DNA of 64,000 nt from Sesamum alatum. Taxonomy: Eukaryota > Streptophyta > Magnoliopsida > Lamiales > Pedaliaceae. Below the pieces are notes generated by a model. The model saw only the letters and a list, made by a program, of their open reading frames with translations. It did no database searches and had not been told where the DNA came from. Shown here one piece after another: positions 1 through 20,000 of the stretch. Location of the stretch: positions 47,489,115 to 47,553,114 of the forward strand of contig JACGWO010000002.1 in assembly GCA_034509735.1 (NCBI GenBank), read 5' to 3'. How positions within the stretch are numbered: the first letter of the stretch is position 1; the number at the start of each line of letters is the position of its first letter. The position numbers and the translations under genes were made by a program.

Positions 1-811
1 ATGCACAAATCAACTACAGCAAATCCAAGGGCTGTGCAAGTTAGACGTCTCTGCCAGAGGACCTGTCAGGTATTTTCAAGAACAGCCTGCAAAACTAGAA
101 TTCCACAATGAAGACATAAATAGTCCCTCGCTAACTTATGGTTCATTCGTTGTTTCATCTTGCAGAAACTACTGAATCAGCTTAACAGCAAGCTAGTGCA
201 GAAAGTTTGTAGGTGTAATAGAAGAAACGAGCTCAGGCTAAAATGCTCTGAAGCTCATCATCTGCTATGGTTTTGGCTGGTACTAGATGTATAAGGATAG
301 TGATATTTGTCAATCCCTACATATACAGTATCTCTGCTTGCCTGCGTTCAGGCAACATTAACATGATGTAAACACTTCTGCCGTCATGACCAAGGGCAGA
401 ACTATGTATATTATGTACGTGCAACTCCAGAATCAGACATGCATATTCAGTAATAAGTTGAACTTGATAATGTGTTCTGAATTATGGTAGAGTCTTGCCA
501 ATTGCGTGGTTACTACATTCTCTCCGTCGCCCACTTCTTCTACTTTCCATGCCACCAAAATGGAGGGTACGGTCCCCAGAGTGTTCAAAAATGACCCAAC
601 ATACATACAAAATTTGTCCAGAAGATCTCTTTTGAGAAGCAAAACAGAATATGGATTACCTTAAAATCACATGTTTGAGAACTAAATAAGGTTACATGAC
701 CAGACATATCATAATGTCAGGCAACAACAGAAAGGTGGGAAAAGAAACAGTCCCTTGATCCATGTTTACGTCAGCTGGAATCAGTGGCAAAATTATAAAT
801 GTAAAAGAAAA
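1..811. other. 3' flank of ITPK4, no gene seen
   Basis: This stretch lies downstream of the ITPK4 stop codon on the minus strand and should hold its 3' UTR. The short open frames here show no recognisable protein and have no splice or codon pattern like the neighbouring exons. I see nothing else I can name. Confidence 0.5.
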
Positions 812-9269
<8,458 letters not shown>

Positions 9270-9833
9270 TTTCTTGCTCTATACTCCGTATGTGGGGGAA
9301 ATTCGTAGTGTATGATGCGTGTGCATGCAGAGACTTCTTCTCCCTTTTGTTCCGCGAGAGCTAAAGGAACATTATAGTATCAATCACGCTTGCATTCAGT
9401 GCATCGGACAAGCCCCAACATCACAATGCGTGCCTCTCAGGCAGGCACCGAATCTCGTGAGGTGGAAACAGGGTCTCTTTTATTTTTCACAAAGGGCGAA
9501 ACTAAAATCGTGAGAATTTAGCAAAATTTATATAATTTGAAATGTAAGGTGTTGGTATCTTTTATTTTTATTTATAACACATTTTAAATATTAAATATTA
9601 TTTATTAATTAATTTTTAGGATTGAGAATAAATAAATTAATCATATGCTTATTGTCATGGACTGGAATAGGGATTGTTTAATGTTTTTTATCAAATCGGT
9701 ATATAATAAAATAAAAATATAAAGGATAATCGTTGTAGGAGTTCACACTTCACGCCAGTTAAATTTTTCCTCTCATAGGTCGCCTACAACTAGTCAGTCT
9801 AACTCTCACTCGCACCCCCTCGTGTTTGATATA
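9270..9833. other. ITPK4 5' flank and promoter region
   Basis: This is sequence upstream of the ITPK4 start on the minus strand. The first 230 bp are moderately GC-rich, as expected for the leader and core promoter. Beyond about 9520 it becomes AT-rich, with no coding signal. No specific cis-element can be assigned with confidence. Confidence 0.4.
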
Positions 9834-10101
9834 CTAACCGTCGTGGCACGCCGTCCTTGTGTGCATATAAAATAATATTACACACTTTAAAATGATTGTA
9901 AATGCAAATAAGAAATATATATATATATATATAAACAAACACATTACATTTTTTTTAAAAAAAAAAAGAAACAAACAAACAAAGAAAGAAAAGAAAACTA
10001 ACTTTAAAGGTACTATTGTCATAACTAAAAAATTGGTATCGCGGTGTCATAAACCGTCAATTGTGAGTAAGAAAGGTCTTTTCTTTATATATTAGTATAG
10101 A
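9834..10101 (-). mobile_element. Short non-autonomous Helitron-like element
   Basis: On the minus strand it begins TCTATACTAATATATAAAG directly after an A. It ends with the arms GCACAC and GGCGTGCC (a short stem-loop), then ACGACGGTTAG followed by T. A TC start, a subterminal hairpin, an end close to CTRR and an A/T insertion site are Helitron hallmarks. The end reads TTAG, not CTAG, so it is slightly degenerate. It has no coding capacity and closely resembles the copy at 47390-47602. Confidence 0.6.
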
Positions 10102-10451
10102 TGAACTAGATAAGATTTAGCAAGCCAAAACACACACAATGCACATATAATCAAAGCAATACAAATCGTGCTAAGATTTACAGCAACAATATCCAATCTT
10201 GCATTAATCATCAAGTAAAAATACAAAGAAAATGCCCAACTACACACCATTAGAACAATGCGCGGGGTCCGCAAAAGCCCTACACGACGTGCACAACAGC
10301 TTGGCCACGCACGCCACAACCATGCACCAACACAAACCAATGTCGAGGCACCCGCCAGTGCCACCATCACCCCCAGACGCCCAATCGTCCCACTGATTAA
10401 CCAACCGACAGGCACAAAATCAATTTGACAGATAGTTGACTGTGATGTCAC
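10092..10451 (-). pseudogene. ORF remnant, multi-spanning membrane-like, unknown
   Basis: This open frame of about 119 codons on the minus strand is very hydrophobic. Likely membrane segments lie near residues 15-47, 62-85 and 88-110, with stretches such as IVLMVCSWAFSLYFYL and ICIALIICALCVFWLA. It is more GC-rich than the AT-rich DNA around it. It has no ATG at its 5' end: it opens at GTG, with an in-frame stop a few codons further upstream. Its last codons run into the terminus of the Helitron-like element. I do not recognise the family. It looks like a broken piece of a membrane protein gene rather than a working gene, and it may be chance. Confidence 0.3.
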
Positions 10452-11530
10452 ACCATGCCAACACCGTTGTGTGTGCTAGTGAGCAAGCATGTCGCACCAG
10501 CACTTAGCTTAAGCTTAAAGGGGCTTACACTATCCAAGTCAACACCATATATACGCATACTTGGATAACCTGTTTGAATTTTATTTTGCCACGTAAATAG
10601 ATATCTTTTTTTTGTCATTATTGAAATTTAGATAAGTATAGTATTATTTGTCTTTATCCAAAATGTTAACAAATTTGTTTAAATAAATTGATTAATGATA
10701 TAATTTAAAAATCATTTAGATATTAAAGTATATATTTATTGATTATTCTAAATTTTGAATTACTTATCAATTACTCATTTATTTTAAAACTGAAAATACT
10801 TATAATTTTTATTTTTTTCCAAGTCAAATCCTACTTGCTTTGACTCTCATATTTTGATAACCTCTTTTAATTTTATTTTGCGTCTCAAAAGATTTCGTCA
10901 TTTTTCTAGATAAATTATGAGTAAAATAATTTCAAACGAGTTTTTACATTCAATGTCCTTTTGTACTTTTATACTTATTACTTGCTTTACCTTTAAATTA
11001 TTCTTATACTTAAAGTAAATTATTTGTATTTATTTACTTTTTTCTTGAAAAAAACACACACACACAATCTTCCGTGCCAAAGTACTCAGTAGTTGCCAAA
11101 ATATAAAACAAAATATCACAAAAATCGAAAAGTGCAAAATCACATGTCAACCAACTATTATTATTGGCCCAACATAATTGAAATTTGACCCAATTTTAGA
11201 GAATCAGAGGCTTTAATTAAGGCATAAGTTGGAATATAATGGAAAATCCTTTATAGTTAAGTCACTCAATTATAATTTTATAATTCCAAAATTATCAAAA
11301 TTTTGGGCATTTTGTAAGTAAACTCCCAATTGGGGTCATAATTGGGCGTGATATCTAGCCTGATAAACAAGCTCTTATTTGATTAGTTATTCTTAATTTA
11401 TTGAGAATTAAATCTATTTTTAACTTAACATAATTATCTTTTCGAATTAATGTGATTAGACAAAACTTAATTTATTTTTTTTTATAATGAGCGATGAACT
11501 ATTAATTTGAAAGTACAACAATATTTCTCC
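10452..11530. other. AT-rich intergenic DNA, no gene seen
   Basis: Very AT-rich. One imperfect direct repeat is visible: the phrase GATAACCT followed by TTTTAATTTTATTTTGC-like sequence occurs near 10564 and again near 10856. No coding signal. Confidence 0.4.
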
Positions 11531-11539
11531 TATTATAAT

Positions 11540-11716
11540 ATTCAGTGGACAATATAACAATATCTATTCAGTCTATGGTATAATAACATATCCACATCTA
11601 CCCACACCAATCAAAGAAACAATACAAATATCCAATAAATTAAATAACACCCTACATACGGTAGTACTCGAACCCACTACCTCTTGGTTGTGGGACCTCA
11701 ACCTCACCACTCGGGC
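11540..11716 (-). mobile_element. SINE-like element, tRNA-type head (minus)
   Basis: On the minus strand, TTGCCCGAGTGGTGAGG resembles a pol III box A. About 30 bp later GGGTTCGAGTACTACC resembles box B. An AT-rich tail of unclear length follows. It does not fold as an obvious intact tRNA gene, so a tRNA-derived SINE remnant is the better reading. The distal boundary is a guess. Confidence 0.4.
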
Positions 11717-11744
11717 AAGGGATCATTGGTGATATTTGAAACTC

Positions 11745-11900
11745 AACTTATAAGTGGTTATATTATCAAGTGTCTCGCAACTAAGATGTTCTGTGTTCGA
11801 GTCTCACAGATATGAGTATATAGTCTATTTTTCTTAGTAGTGTCTTATTTCTTTGTTTATTTTGACTTTATCTATTGACTTATAAATATCAATGTATTTA
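11745..11900 (+). mobile_element. SINE-like element, tRNA-type head (plus)
   Basis: On the plus strand a box-A-like ATAAGTGGTTATATTATC is followed by a good box-B match, TGTTCGAGTCTCAC, near 11792-11805. A T-rich tail follows. It lies head to head with the minus-strand element at 11540-11716. It is a degenerate remnant with uncertain ends. Confidence 0.35.
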
Positions 11901-12237
11901 ATTATTATTTGAGTTCAAATATAAAGAATGATGTAATGATAAACCGAATTCTATTAAACAAAAAAATGAGTACATAATCAAGTGGTTTGTAGCGATATCA
12001 ATATTTACTTTATGGTAGCACGGGAGGATTATGTTCTTAAAACAAATAATAAATGAAAAATTATAAATAATTTATAACTTTGAAATATACAAACAATTAA
12101 TAGATATATGATTTTAAAATTTATCGATAATTTAATTTAGTCTTCAGCCCTACCCTTTAGCCCAAAATGCCAAAACGACTTTATCAATAAGTAAATTAAA
12201 AGAAAATTACAGTCGCCTCCCCTGAAATTTGACATAA

Positions 12238-12716
12238 TTAGAAATTGTGGCACGCAGTACCTGTACGCATAATTTTTATAATTCTTTTATGGAACGCATA
12301 CCCACATGCATAATTTTGTAATGCTTTTATTTTACAACTTCATACAAAAATTGTCTAATAACTTTTTTTAATATATTAATTATCAACACATATTTTACTC
12401 AAATAAAATTAAAATTTTAAACTTTGTACAGTATATGATATATTGATAACAATGATTATATATACACACACAATACAAATTCTAATATGCTATTTTTGTT
12501 TCAATTCACAATAAACTTAAACAAAATGATAGTAAATTTAATTATTAAGTACATATAATTGCATGAAATTAATTTTCTAAAGAAATTTAATTAAATAGTT
12601 ATTTCAATTACATGGATTGGGAAGTTGATGGGCATTTTTTGTATTATAATAATTTGGTGTAGTGGTATAAAAACTACCACTTTGTGCCTATAAGGCCCAT
12701 TCTCTTTATAATAGTA
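12238..12716 (-). mobile_element. Helitron-like copy 1 of a tandem pair
   Basis: On the minus strand this copy starts at TACTATTATAAAGAGAATGG, missing the first bases of TCTATACT. It ends with a hairpin (GCGTACAGG / CTGCGTGCC arms) and then ACAATTTCTAA followed by T, so CTAA fits the Helitron CTRR end. It is non-coding and AT-rich, about 480 bp. Confidence 0.6.
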
Positions 12717-13212
12717 CTAGAAACGATGGCACGCAGTACCTGCGCGCATAATTTTTAGTAATGCTTTTTATTTTATTGAAACTCATAATTTATTCCTATA
12801 TATTAAAATTATTACTTCTTTACAACCTCAACTACAAAAACTCTCCGATAACTTTTTTCTAATGCATTAATTATCAATACATATTATACTCAAATTAATT
12901 TAATAATTAAAACTTTGTACAATATATGTCATATTGATTGTAATTATTATATATACATGCAACACAAATACTAATTAGTATGTTATATCTGTTTCAATTA
13001 ACAATAAACTTAAACAAAATGGGAGTAAATTTAATTTCTGAATATATGTAAATGCGTTGAATTATTTTTCTAAATGGACTTAATTAGGTATTTAATCCAA
13101 TTACATGAGTTGGGAAGTTGAAGGGCATTTTTGGTATTATAATAATTTGGTGTAGTGGTATAAAACTACCACTTTGTGTCTATAAGACCCATTCTCTTTA
13201 TAATAGTATAGA
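12717..13212 (-). mobile_element. Helitron-like copy 2 of a tandem pair
   Basis: On the minus strand it starts TCTATACTATTATAAAGAG after an A. It ends with hairpin arms GCGCGC and GCGTGCC, then ATCGTTTCTAG. CTAG fits the CTRR rule, and it abuts copy 1 directly. The two copies match along their whole length, for example GGGAAGTTGA, TTTGGTGTAGTGG and CTACCACTTTGTG. About 496 bp, non-coding. Confidence 0.65.
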
Positions 13213-13589
13213 TTACAAATACTCCATCCTTGTTTAAAAAATTATAAATACCCCGTGAAATTTGTCATTTTTAACCAAAAATATGAAATTGATAATTTTG
13301 CCCTTAAATTTTTTATTAAAATTGTAGAAAAATCAGCCATGGCAAATTGCATTATTGCTCATCTGTGTAAAAAACTTAAATAAAAAAATAATTCAGTGCA
13401 ATTTTGGTCAGTTCACCCATAAAAATGGATGGAAATGGGTTATTTGTTAGACGATTACAAACATTAGGTAGTATGTATAATTTCTCAAATAATGAGAGAT
13501 TATTTATAATTATGTTAAATTTTAGGGGAGTTATCTGTAATTTATGCTAACTTAAATATACAAACAAAAAGAAATATGATAATTGGAAA

Positions 13590-14009
13590 TTCCCATCGTT
13601 GGTTAAGCGCATACATCATTAACTACTCCAACAGCTTTTACCCATTCAGTTCCGACCCAGATCCGAGAATTAGCTCCACACGGATCCGACCCGTTTACCC
13701 ATCAAACTCGCTCAATGTTCGCTGTTGCTGCCAATTGAAAAGGTCGCTCCTTCTTCTCTTCTGCAGTTTCGGATTTCGAATGCGGAAAAGTGCGATTATC
13801 TGAGTGTTGAATCTGCGCAACTGAAGTGAACCTACAGGAAAATTCCCAAGGTAAAATGAGATGCGGCCCGATTTTTTTTCTTTTTTTTATTAATTCAGTA
13901 GTATCGGGATTAAATGCATGATTGGGATCCAATGCTGACTTTATCGTGGTGTGTTTGGTGGAATTTTGATGTATTTGTTACTTGTTTTTTAGCTTTTTGA
14001 TTACGGACA
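13590..14009 (+). promoter_or_regulatory. VPS53 promoter-proximal region and leader with 5' UTR intron
   Basis: GC content rises here relative to the repeats upstream. A leader intron fits at 13851-13992, with donor CCCAAG/GTAAAATG and acceptor TTGTTTTTTAG/CTTTTTG, 17 bp before the ATG at 14010. The transcription start is not determinable by eye. Confidence 0.55.
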
Positions 14010-17000
14010 ATGGCGGCAGCTGACAAGCAGAGTGCTTTGGATTACATCAACCAGATGTTCCCTACAGGTTATGATTTACGTGCTCAATGCAATGTTTTGG
14101 ATGATGGTTGTGTAATATTCCTATCAATTTGTAGTTTGCGATAGGTTTGATTTACAGGCATGTTTTCGAATGTGTGTCTATACTGTGATATATTCAACAG
14201 TAGAGTTTTTTGTTGTTACTGGATCCTGTCCTCATGGAGTTATCAGAATAATTTGATTATGATTGGAAGCTTTAGGAGTCTCATTGCCTTTAAGGTTGTG
14301 GAAGTTGGAAAATTAGGATTTGAGATACTTTCTCATATATTTGGAGAACTAGTCGGCAAAGAAAATTCAGAACTGTTGCAGTGTTCTTTTAGTTCGGTGA
14401 AGAAGCCCAAGCCATAAAGCACTTAGTATGCTGAAAAAGGGTTTATATGAAATTCAATAGAATTAGCCCTGTCAAATATTCTTTACTTGATATATGAATA
14501 AAAGGCTGTGGCTGTGTGAGCTTAAGCATTTGTCTTTACATTATGCATGAGATTGTCTCTTCAACTTCAAATGTTGGTTAAATTAGTATTTGCCAATTTG
14601 TTTATTGACAATGCGGAAGATGGTGGACACGCAGAGGCCTCTCTCTCCGGTGTTGAGCCACTTATGCAGAAAATACATAGCGAAATTCGTAAAGTGGATG
14701 CTGAAATTTTAACATCTGTTCGTCAGCAGGTTGGAATTTCTGTTTACTGGTTTTTCTACGGGTTTAAATATTAAACTGAACATTTGCAATAGTTGTGCTT
14801 CACATGACAAATGACAGGAATAATTTTTATGTGGGTTCACCCCCTTTAATTGGTTTAATGCCATTGGGAGTTTCTAATCACTTTGAGAAAGATGCTGGTT
14901 GAATAAAGGAAATGTTTTGCTGCGTTGCCCCTTATAAAGTGAACTGAAGCAAGAGGGCATGTATTAGTGTATATTATATAACTTAGTTTCTTGCACCAGG
15001 TTTCTAACAGGATTGGATAGCTTAGATTAGACCGAGGCCAAAATTTGTCTCAAGCACACTCAAGATCTGACCTCCAGTGGATAGAACTTAAGTTTACAAA
15101 TCATTAAGCTTGTATAGAGTATGGGTTTGGTGATTGCTATAAATGGTACACTATGAAGCATGCCATGATGTAAAAGGCGAGGTACCTTTTTTGGGGCAAT
15201 AGATGTGCCAGTTCTCCTGGCTAAAGCCTAGCCTTAAAAGACTAAGCTGGGCTTTTTATAAAAAATAAAAATAACATAAATAAAAAAGACCTTATCTATG
15301 CTAGTTTCTCTGGGCTAATTACACTTTTCGTCCTCAAGCTTTACCACTAATTCAATTTTTGGTTCTCAAACAATAAGAGGTGACATTTTGGTCCTCAAAC
15401 AGTCACATTTTTTACGAAATTGGCTCTTTCCGTTAGGTGCCAGTTAAAATGGATGGAAAAAATTGACCTAGAGGAACACAGTCATGTTGGAGAACACGCC
15501 CTTGGCTGTTATAATCTTGCTTTCTTTTATCTCCATTATCAACACTAACTGCAAATACATTAGTGCACTCCTAAACTATGAAATTAGGTACAATAATGCA
15601 ACAAACAAAATCACCAAGAAGACAACCAGAATTCTTCTTCATTTTGCAACAAATCATCAAGAAGAACAACCACTAAAGGTGAAGAAAAACAAGAAGCAGG
15701 CATGAGTTCATCCTCCCTGAATGGCAAAAGTCAGCAATATGCAATAACAAAAAATGAGTGCTTGGCTAAATTATGGGGTAAGTTGCTTGATATATATATA
15801 TATATATATATATATTATGTTTTTTTGTATGTGAATTATTCGGGAGATTAAATTTTTTCTTTTGTAAAATGAAAAGGCTATTGTGGCTTCTTCCGATGGT
15901 TAGTTGATGAAATACCTGAGAGCTCATAAGATGATCACTCCTAGATTGCTGAGAAGAATTAAATTTGGAAGATGATGTGATGAATTACAAGAAAATGAAG
16001 AGACACTTATTTTGAGGAGTCAATTGTTTTAATTTGGCATTGCCTTTTTAATTGATTTGTAGTTAAGTTTGTTACATCATTGTACTTAGTTTGGACTTCA
16101 CTAATTTATATGCAATTCGTGTTGGCAATGGAGATTAAGAAAGCAAGATTGCAACATGAGCTGAGAGAGCACGCCCAAATCGTGTTTTTCTCGGCCAATT
16201 TTTTCCACCCTTTTTAACGTTAACGGAAAGGATCAATTTCATAAAAACAATGACAGTTGAGGACCAAAATTGTCACCTCTGATGGTTTGAGGACTAAAAT
16301 CGAACTAGTGGTAAAGTTTGAGGACGAAAGTGTAATTTATCCTAGTTTCTCTCTTGCAGTAACTTTTTTCTCCCACCTCTTCAACTTATGACTTCTTCTT
16401 TGTTATTTCTCCTTTCTTTCGTCTATTCTTTTTTTTTCTTTCTTCCAGATGCCACAGTCTTCTTTTTTGCTATTTCTTATTTCTTGTCCTTTTTCTTTCT
16501 TTTATGTCAAAGGCTACTGTTTCACCTCTTATTTGGCCTTTTTTTGTGCGTTTTTTCCTTGGATCCTTAGTAATTTGTTGACAACTTTATTATAATGATG
16601 TAGTATATTGTTATTAAATAGTTTGCTAAATAAATAAATTTGTAATAATTTGCCTTTTCTTGAAAGTTTTGGCTAAAAAATTAAAAACCTAGTGTTGAGC
16701 CTGGTGATTTCGGCAAAAATTCTAATTGTAATAAATATATAAATGATTTTTGCAAATATGTGCTATGCTACAGAAAGGGAGAGCACCACGCCATGGCATT
16801 GTGCACCATGGCTCCAAAGCACCTTTGCCCCCTGATGAGTCATGCGCCTTAACAACTATGGTTTTGATTGGATATCCATCAAGTTAATGTTTAAATTAGT
16901 CAAGTTGCTCAAGCTTTTAAAGTTTCTCTATGGATATTTAGAAAGATTAAACAAGCCAAGTTCTACCACTAGAGAGTTATATTTTGTAAATTCTCAGCTA

Positions 17001-20000
17001 TGTTAAACAGAGCATCGTCCACTTATACTAACTACATTACTGATCCATAATACAATAAGGAAAAAGTAACATTTGAATATCCGGATTTTGTATGAAAATA
17101 GTTATGAACCATGATTCATCTTATTTTAACCATTTATTAATGCTATTCAGTTTTAAATGTTATTTTGTGTTCAATTTATTAAGGTCGATAAACAGATGAA
17201 TTATGTAAATCTGAACAGAAAGTGGGAGATTTCAAATTCTTGAATAAGTCTCTATCAGTCCCTTCTTACTCCCCACTTATGTTAGTACATAAACATGGAA
17301 TACTAATGCTTTGCCTCATAGAAATGTTTATATTACTGAATTATATGTAGTTATGGTTGTTGATCACTTATTTCTCATTACTGTTGTGATACTTATCACA
17401 ATTTCGAAATCCGGGTGGGTATTATTAGACTTAATGTTTAGTGGAAGGAGATTCGGTTGCTCAATCCAATTGTCTTTATATGGAGATGGTTGTCACATTT
17501 CTCTTAGGAATCTTTCTTCTTTCAGTTGTGCTTGTTTACTATATTGTTTCCTAGATACATGAGCAGTCATGCTTAGATTTTTAATTATGGTTTGTCTTGG
17601 TTTATATGTATAATTTTAGTCAATTTTGGTCGATATCAATGAATTGTTTCTTCATAAGAACATAGTTTTTGTTACTTTTTAATATTTTATGATGCTATGC
17701 TTTTAATGGCTTGTTTGATTGCCTTATCTCTTAAAAGAGTAACTCAGGAACCAAGGCCAGAGAGAATCTTGCTGCAGCTACTCATGCTGTTCAGGTTTGT
17801 TCATTCTTTTGTTGATTTAATTTCCCTGCAGAACTATGGTTTCTTGTGTATGCGTCTTTATCTTCCTTAATTTTGTTCCAACATCTTCCTATTCTGTATT
17901 GCTTCTCTTTAGTTAATTTGTTTTTACCATTTGAACCAGGAACTTATTTTTAAGATCCAAGAAATAAAAACAAAAGCAGAGCAAAGTGAAACAATGGTTC
18001 AGGAAATATGCCGTGATATTAAGAAACTGGATTTTGCAAAGAAGCATATAACTACAACAATTACTGCTCTTCATCGTCTTACCATGCTGGGTTAGCCATT
18101 TTACTCTTGATTCTCTTGGAATAGTGTTCATCCTGGCTCCTCTATTCTTGTTGCATTTAGGTTTGTGAGGCGTACTGTTTTTGGGATGAGCTTTGGCTTG
18201 CCTATTGACTTTGATTCTTGAACAATTGCGATATAGTTCCGGACGATAAACAATTTTGTTGAGTTTTTGCTAATTCATTTCCTTTTGGTATATATGTTGC
18301 CATTGTCCTTTTCTTTTCTTGGTACTTTTGACTTACCAGAATCAATGTTCAAAGGGCTTCAACATAGATAGTGGTTGATTTGATTGCTGTTTTATGACAC
18401 CCAAGTTTGTGATGGATTGTGCCCACTCATAATTACTTCGGTCAACAAGTCAAGATATTATTACACTATTTCTGCTTGTAAACCATCGTGTGGTTGTGTG
18501 TCTGTGAGATGAGTTACACGGACATGCTTTTCTCCGTCTTCCTTACACCTTTATTATCTTTTAAGTTATCTAGTTTTCTGCAAGGTATTCCATTATTTGT
18601 ATATTTTTTCAATTTCAAATAATATTTGGCCAATCCTTTTTCCATTCTATTTGCTTATATATTATAGTCACTTTAGAAGTCTTTTAGGGCTATTGTTATC
18701 TTTTACAAAATATATGTCTAAAGTGACATCAGTTTTTTCATCAACTGGGAAAGTTGAGTTTAATACTCTAGTATGACGGCAGTGTTTCTGATTTAAACTT
18801 TACTTTCTATTGAGTGTTTTTGAGATGTCCACCAAATCAACCCATTTTGTTTGGCTCTTTGTAGTGAGAAAGCATGCATGCCTTAAGTTATTGAAAGAGA
18901 TGTAAAAGATGTGACTTCTTAATCGATATTTTATTGTTTTTATCTGATTTAAGAAAAAATAATGCAATCTCTCTTTCTTACTACAGTTTCTGCTGTAGAA
19001 CAACTCCAAGTTATGGCTTCTAAAAGACAGTACAAGGAGGCAGCTGCACAGCTTGAGGTAATAAATAACTGCTAGAGGGCTTGCATGCATTTTATGGTGT
19101 AGTCATAGGTTACATGCTTATCATACATTTATTTCTCAACTCTTCAATCAAAATTTTTGGCATTTAAGGCATCCTCATTTGTGCAATATGTTCTTAAATT
19201 ATACTAGTATGTTCAATCTCATGTAAAATATCACAGCTTCTTTTCAAGGTAGTGGGTTTTCGGTGGAGAAAGGAAGGAGTTAACTCTGATCCCTCTTGTG
19301 ATGTCTAGATCTGAATGTATATTTTCCTATCGGGAAGTTGGAATTGTCTCTTGATTAACTAATTGATTATCAAGTGAAACAAAAATTATTATCATACGAG
19401 TGTGAGGAGAGGAATCATATGCATTATTGTGCTGCTTCTTATCACCAAACAAATGTGCTCAATGCGACAGGCACTCAACTATTTATTCTTAAAGTTCTAT
19501 TAAAATTGGTATTCTTGCAATTCCAGTGATAATATGAGCTGTTGTGAAAATCTGACTTGATATGGCAGACATTAATTAACATGATAACAAGATAATCTTC
19601 GGTTGTCGGAGGCTTTACGATGATCTTTTTGGATTTGATGCATGATATTATCATCTTGACTTGTTTGCTTAGGAAATCCATGTTTCGTTTTTCCCAATTG
19701 GAAAAACTACTAATAGATTTCAAAGACATTTAAGGACATGAAATTTAGAATTTTATAAACAATTTGGAGTTTTCTTAAAAAGGCATTTTTGAAGTTCATC
19801 ATATCTAAGTTGTCAAAAGTATGATTTTGGTATGGTGATACATAGAAAGATTAAGATATGGTTGAAGTGTATCGATAGACATTATCCTTTTTCTTTTTTC
19901 CTACTATTGCATAATTGATTAGTACAAATGCAAAGTAAATTTAAAACAGATACCCTGGCTGTGTAAATAGTATTTTCATTGGGTTTAAGAAATTGCATTT

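Larger units (their letters stand above)
12205..13545. mobile_element. MULE/MITE-like inverted-repeat element split by Helitron copies
   Basis: The left arm (from about 12205, ATTACAGTCGCCTCCCCTGA) matches the reverse complement of the right end (to about 13545, ATTACAGATAACTCCCCTAA). After the Helitron-like block 12238-13212 the similarity continues: AATTATAAATACC on the left corresponds to AATTATACATACTACC on the right. The Helitron-like copies therefore inserted inside the left terminal repeat. The exact ends and a target duplication are not clear. Confidence 0.5.
15312..16342. mobile_element. MULE-like element in VPS53 intron 2, TIRs about 155 bp, 10-bp TSD
   Basis: The left end (GGGCTAATTACACTTTTCGT) and the reverse complement of the right end (GGATAAATTACACTTTCGTC) stay similar for about 155 bp, including CTCAAACTTTACCACTA-like and GAGGTGACA blocks. 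The element is flanked by the direct repeat TAGTTTCTCT at 15302-15311 and 16343-16352. Long TIRs and a 9-11 bp duplication are typical of Mutator-like elements. It carries no transposase, but does contain a decayed GRF zinc-finger gene (separate entry). Confidence 0.75.

Noticed and set aside
433..642. Minus-strand ORF of 69 codons downstream of ITPK4
   Set aside because: No similarity I recognise; it is in the expected 3' UTR or flank.
16388..16570. Hydrophobic ORF in VPS53 intron 2
   Set aside because: It is a T-rich, low-complexity tract read as Phe/Leu, with no gene structure.
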